Source: Heterocephalus glaber
Lineage: Eukaryota; Chordata; Mammalia; Rodentia; Bathyergidae
Reading direction: 5' to 3'
Assembly (NCBI RefSeq): GCF_000247695.1
Contig: NW_004624801.1
Coordinates: 327,658 to 391,657, forward strand
Length of the DNA: 64,000 bases
Shown piece by piece: positions 63,330 to 64,000 of the stretch (its first letter is position 1; the number at the start of each line of letters is the position of its first letter). A model generated the notes under the pieces. It searched no databases, was not told the DNA's origin, and saw nothing but the letters and a program-made list of their open reading frames with translations. The translations under genes and the position numbers were made by a program.

Positions 63330-64000
63330 AATCAGAGCTTAGCCAGGGGGGTGGAGAGAAAGGTCCCTGGCTGCCTGAAGCCCCACTCAGTCCAACCTAT
63401 GCCATGCCCAACAGGGACCAGCCAGCCAGTGAGGAGCCAGGAGCCCTCACCACTTGCCCCACCCCCCAGCCACCAGCTTAGCCAGGTGGGTGCCTGCAGC
63501 CCACCCTCACTTCTGGCCTCCTGGCTGTGCCAGTACCTGGTTCCATACTACAAAGGCACAGGTGGGCATAAAGGCCATTGTCCTGAGCTCCAGAAGATAG
63601 AGCAGAAGTGAACAACAGACAGAGGACCACTCTCAGACTCCTTGATGAAAACTGAAACCCACTGGAAAAGTAAAGAGAATCTCTGCAATAAAGACACATC
63701 ATCCTTGGTAAGTTGGAGGATCATCACCTCCCATTGGAACCTGGACTATCTTCAGGGGAAGGGCAGCTGGAACCTGCAGTAGAACCTTGCAGAGTTCAAC
63801 CCTGCAAGAGGACAGGGAGCTCAACTTGGGGCTAGCAGCCAGAAATCTGCCTGAATCTCACGGATCGGGGACTGGCTTGTTGAGCCTCATTGACTTATAT
63901 CTGCATACTGCTGCCTATGTTGTCTATGGCGACAGCAGAGACATACCCTGAAGGAGGCCCTTCATTTTTATTTTTTATTTGTTATTTTCAAAATTATATT
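63330..64000 (+). mobile_element. GC-rich segment, possibly a LINE-1 5' UTR (cut by window end)
   Basis: A sudden GC-rich block in AT-rich surroundings, with a repeated 'agcttagccagg' at 63336 and 63475 (139 bp apart), then purine-rich sequence. This layout fits an L1 5' end. No ORF1 is visible before the window ends. It could also be an LTR or an isolated GC-rich island. Confidence 0.35.

Overview
This is nuclear DNA from a mammal, most likely a rodent outside the mouse/rat group. It carries two intron-poor vertebrate potassium-channel genes in the tandem order known from mammals, KCNJ16 then KCNJ2. The repeat content points to rodents: many tRNA-Ala-like ID SINEs with intact box A/B, B1 monomers with the internal duplication, a B1-ID dimer of the type known in squirrel-, beaver-, dormouse- and guinea-pig-related lineages, rodent-like LINE-1, and older MIR, MaLR and hAT relics. 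The species cannot be fixed from sequence reading alone.

Layout. 1-1.6 kb: a LINE-1 3' end interrupted by a 558-bp composite insertion. 4.5-8.7 kb: the 3' part of KCNJ16 (Kir5.1), with a candidate noncoding exon, a short intron, a single coding exon (5240-6490) and a long 3' UTR. 8.7-36 kb: intergenic DNA with SINEs, MaLR LTRs, microsatellites, a 100-N assembly gap, an inverted (twin-primed) LINE-1 and a nested LTR pair. 36.9-38.1 kb: the CpG-island promoter of KCNJ2. 37.9-42.9 kb: its single intron. 43,090-44,373: the intact Kir2.1 coding sequence, followed by a 3.8-kb 3' UTR ending near 48,150. 48.2-64 kb: gene-free DNA with sparse repeats, ending in a GC-rich segment that may be a LINE-1 5' end.

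The two genes encode inward-rectifier subunits. Kir2.1 sets the resting potential of heart, muscle and neurons as a homotetramer or with other Kir2 subunits. Kir5.1 works mainly as a partner of Kir4.1/Kir4.2 in kidney and brain. Both reading frames are intact. Regulation visible in the sequence includes overlapping upstream ORFs in the KCNJ2 leader (one crosses the splice junction), a two-codon uORF before KCNJ16, and 8-mer miR-1 and miR-26 seed sites plus Pumilio motifs in the KCNJ2 3' UTR.

I found no evidence for a wholly new biological system. The most useful leads are the leader uORFs, an apparently lost basic cluster in the Kir5.1 tail, a perfect intronic hairpin, a long Z-DNA-type tract, and two well-resolved retrotransposition events. 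Almost all other open frames in the window are chance frames.
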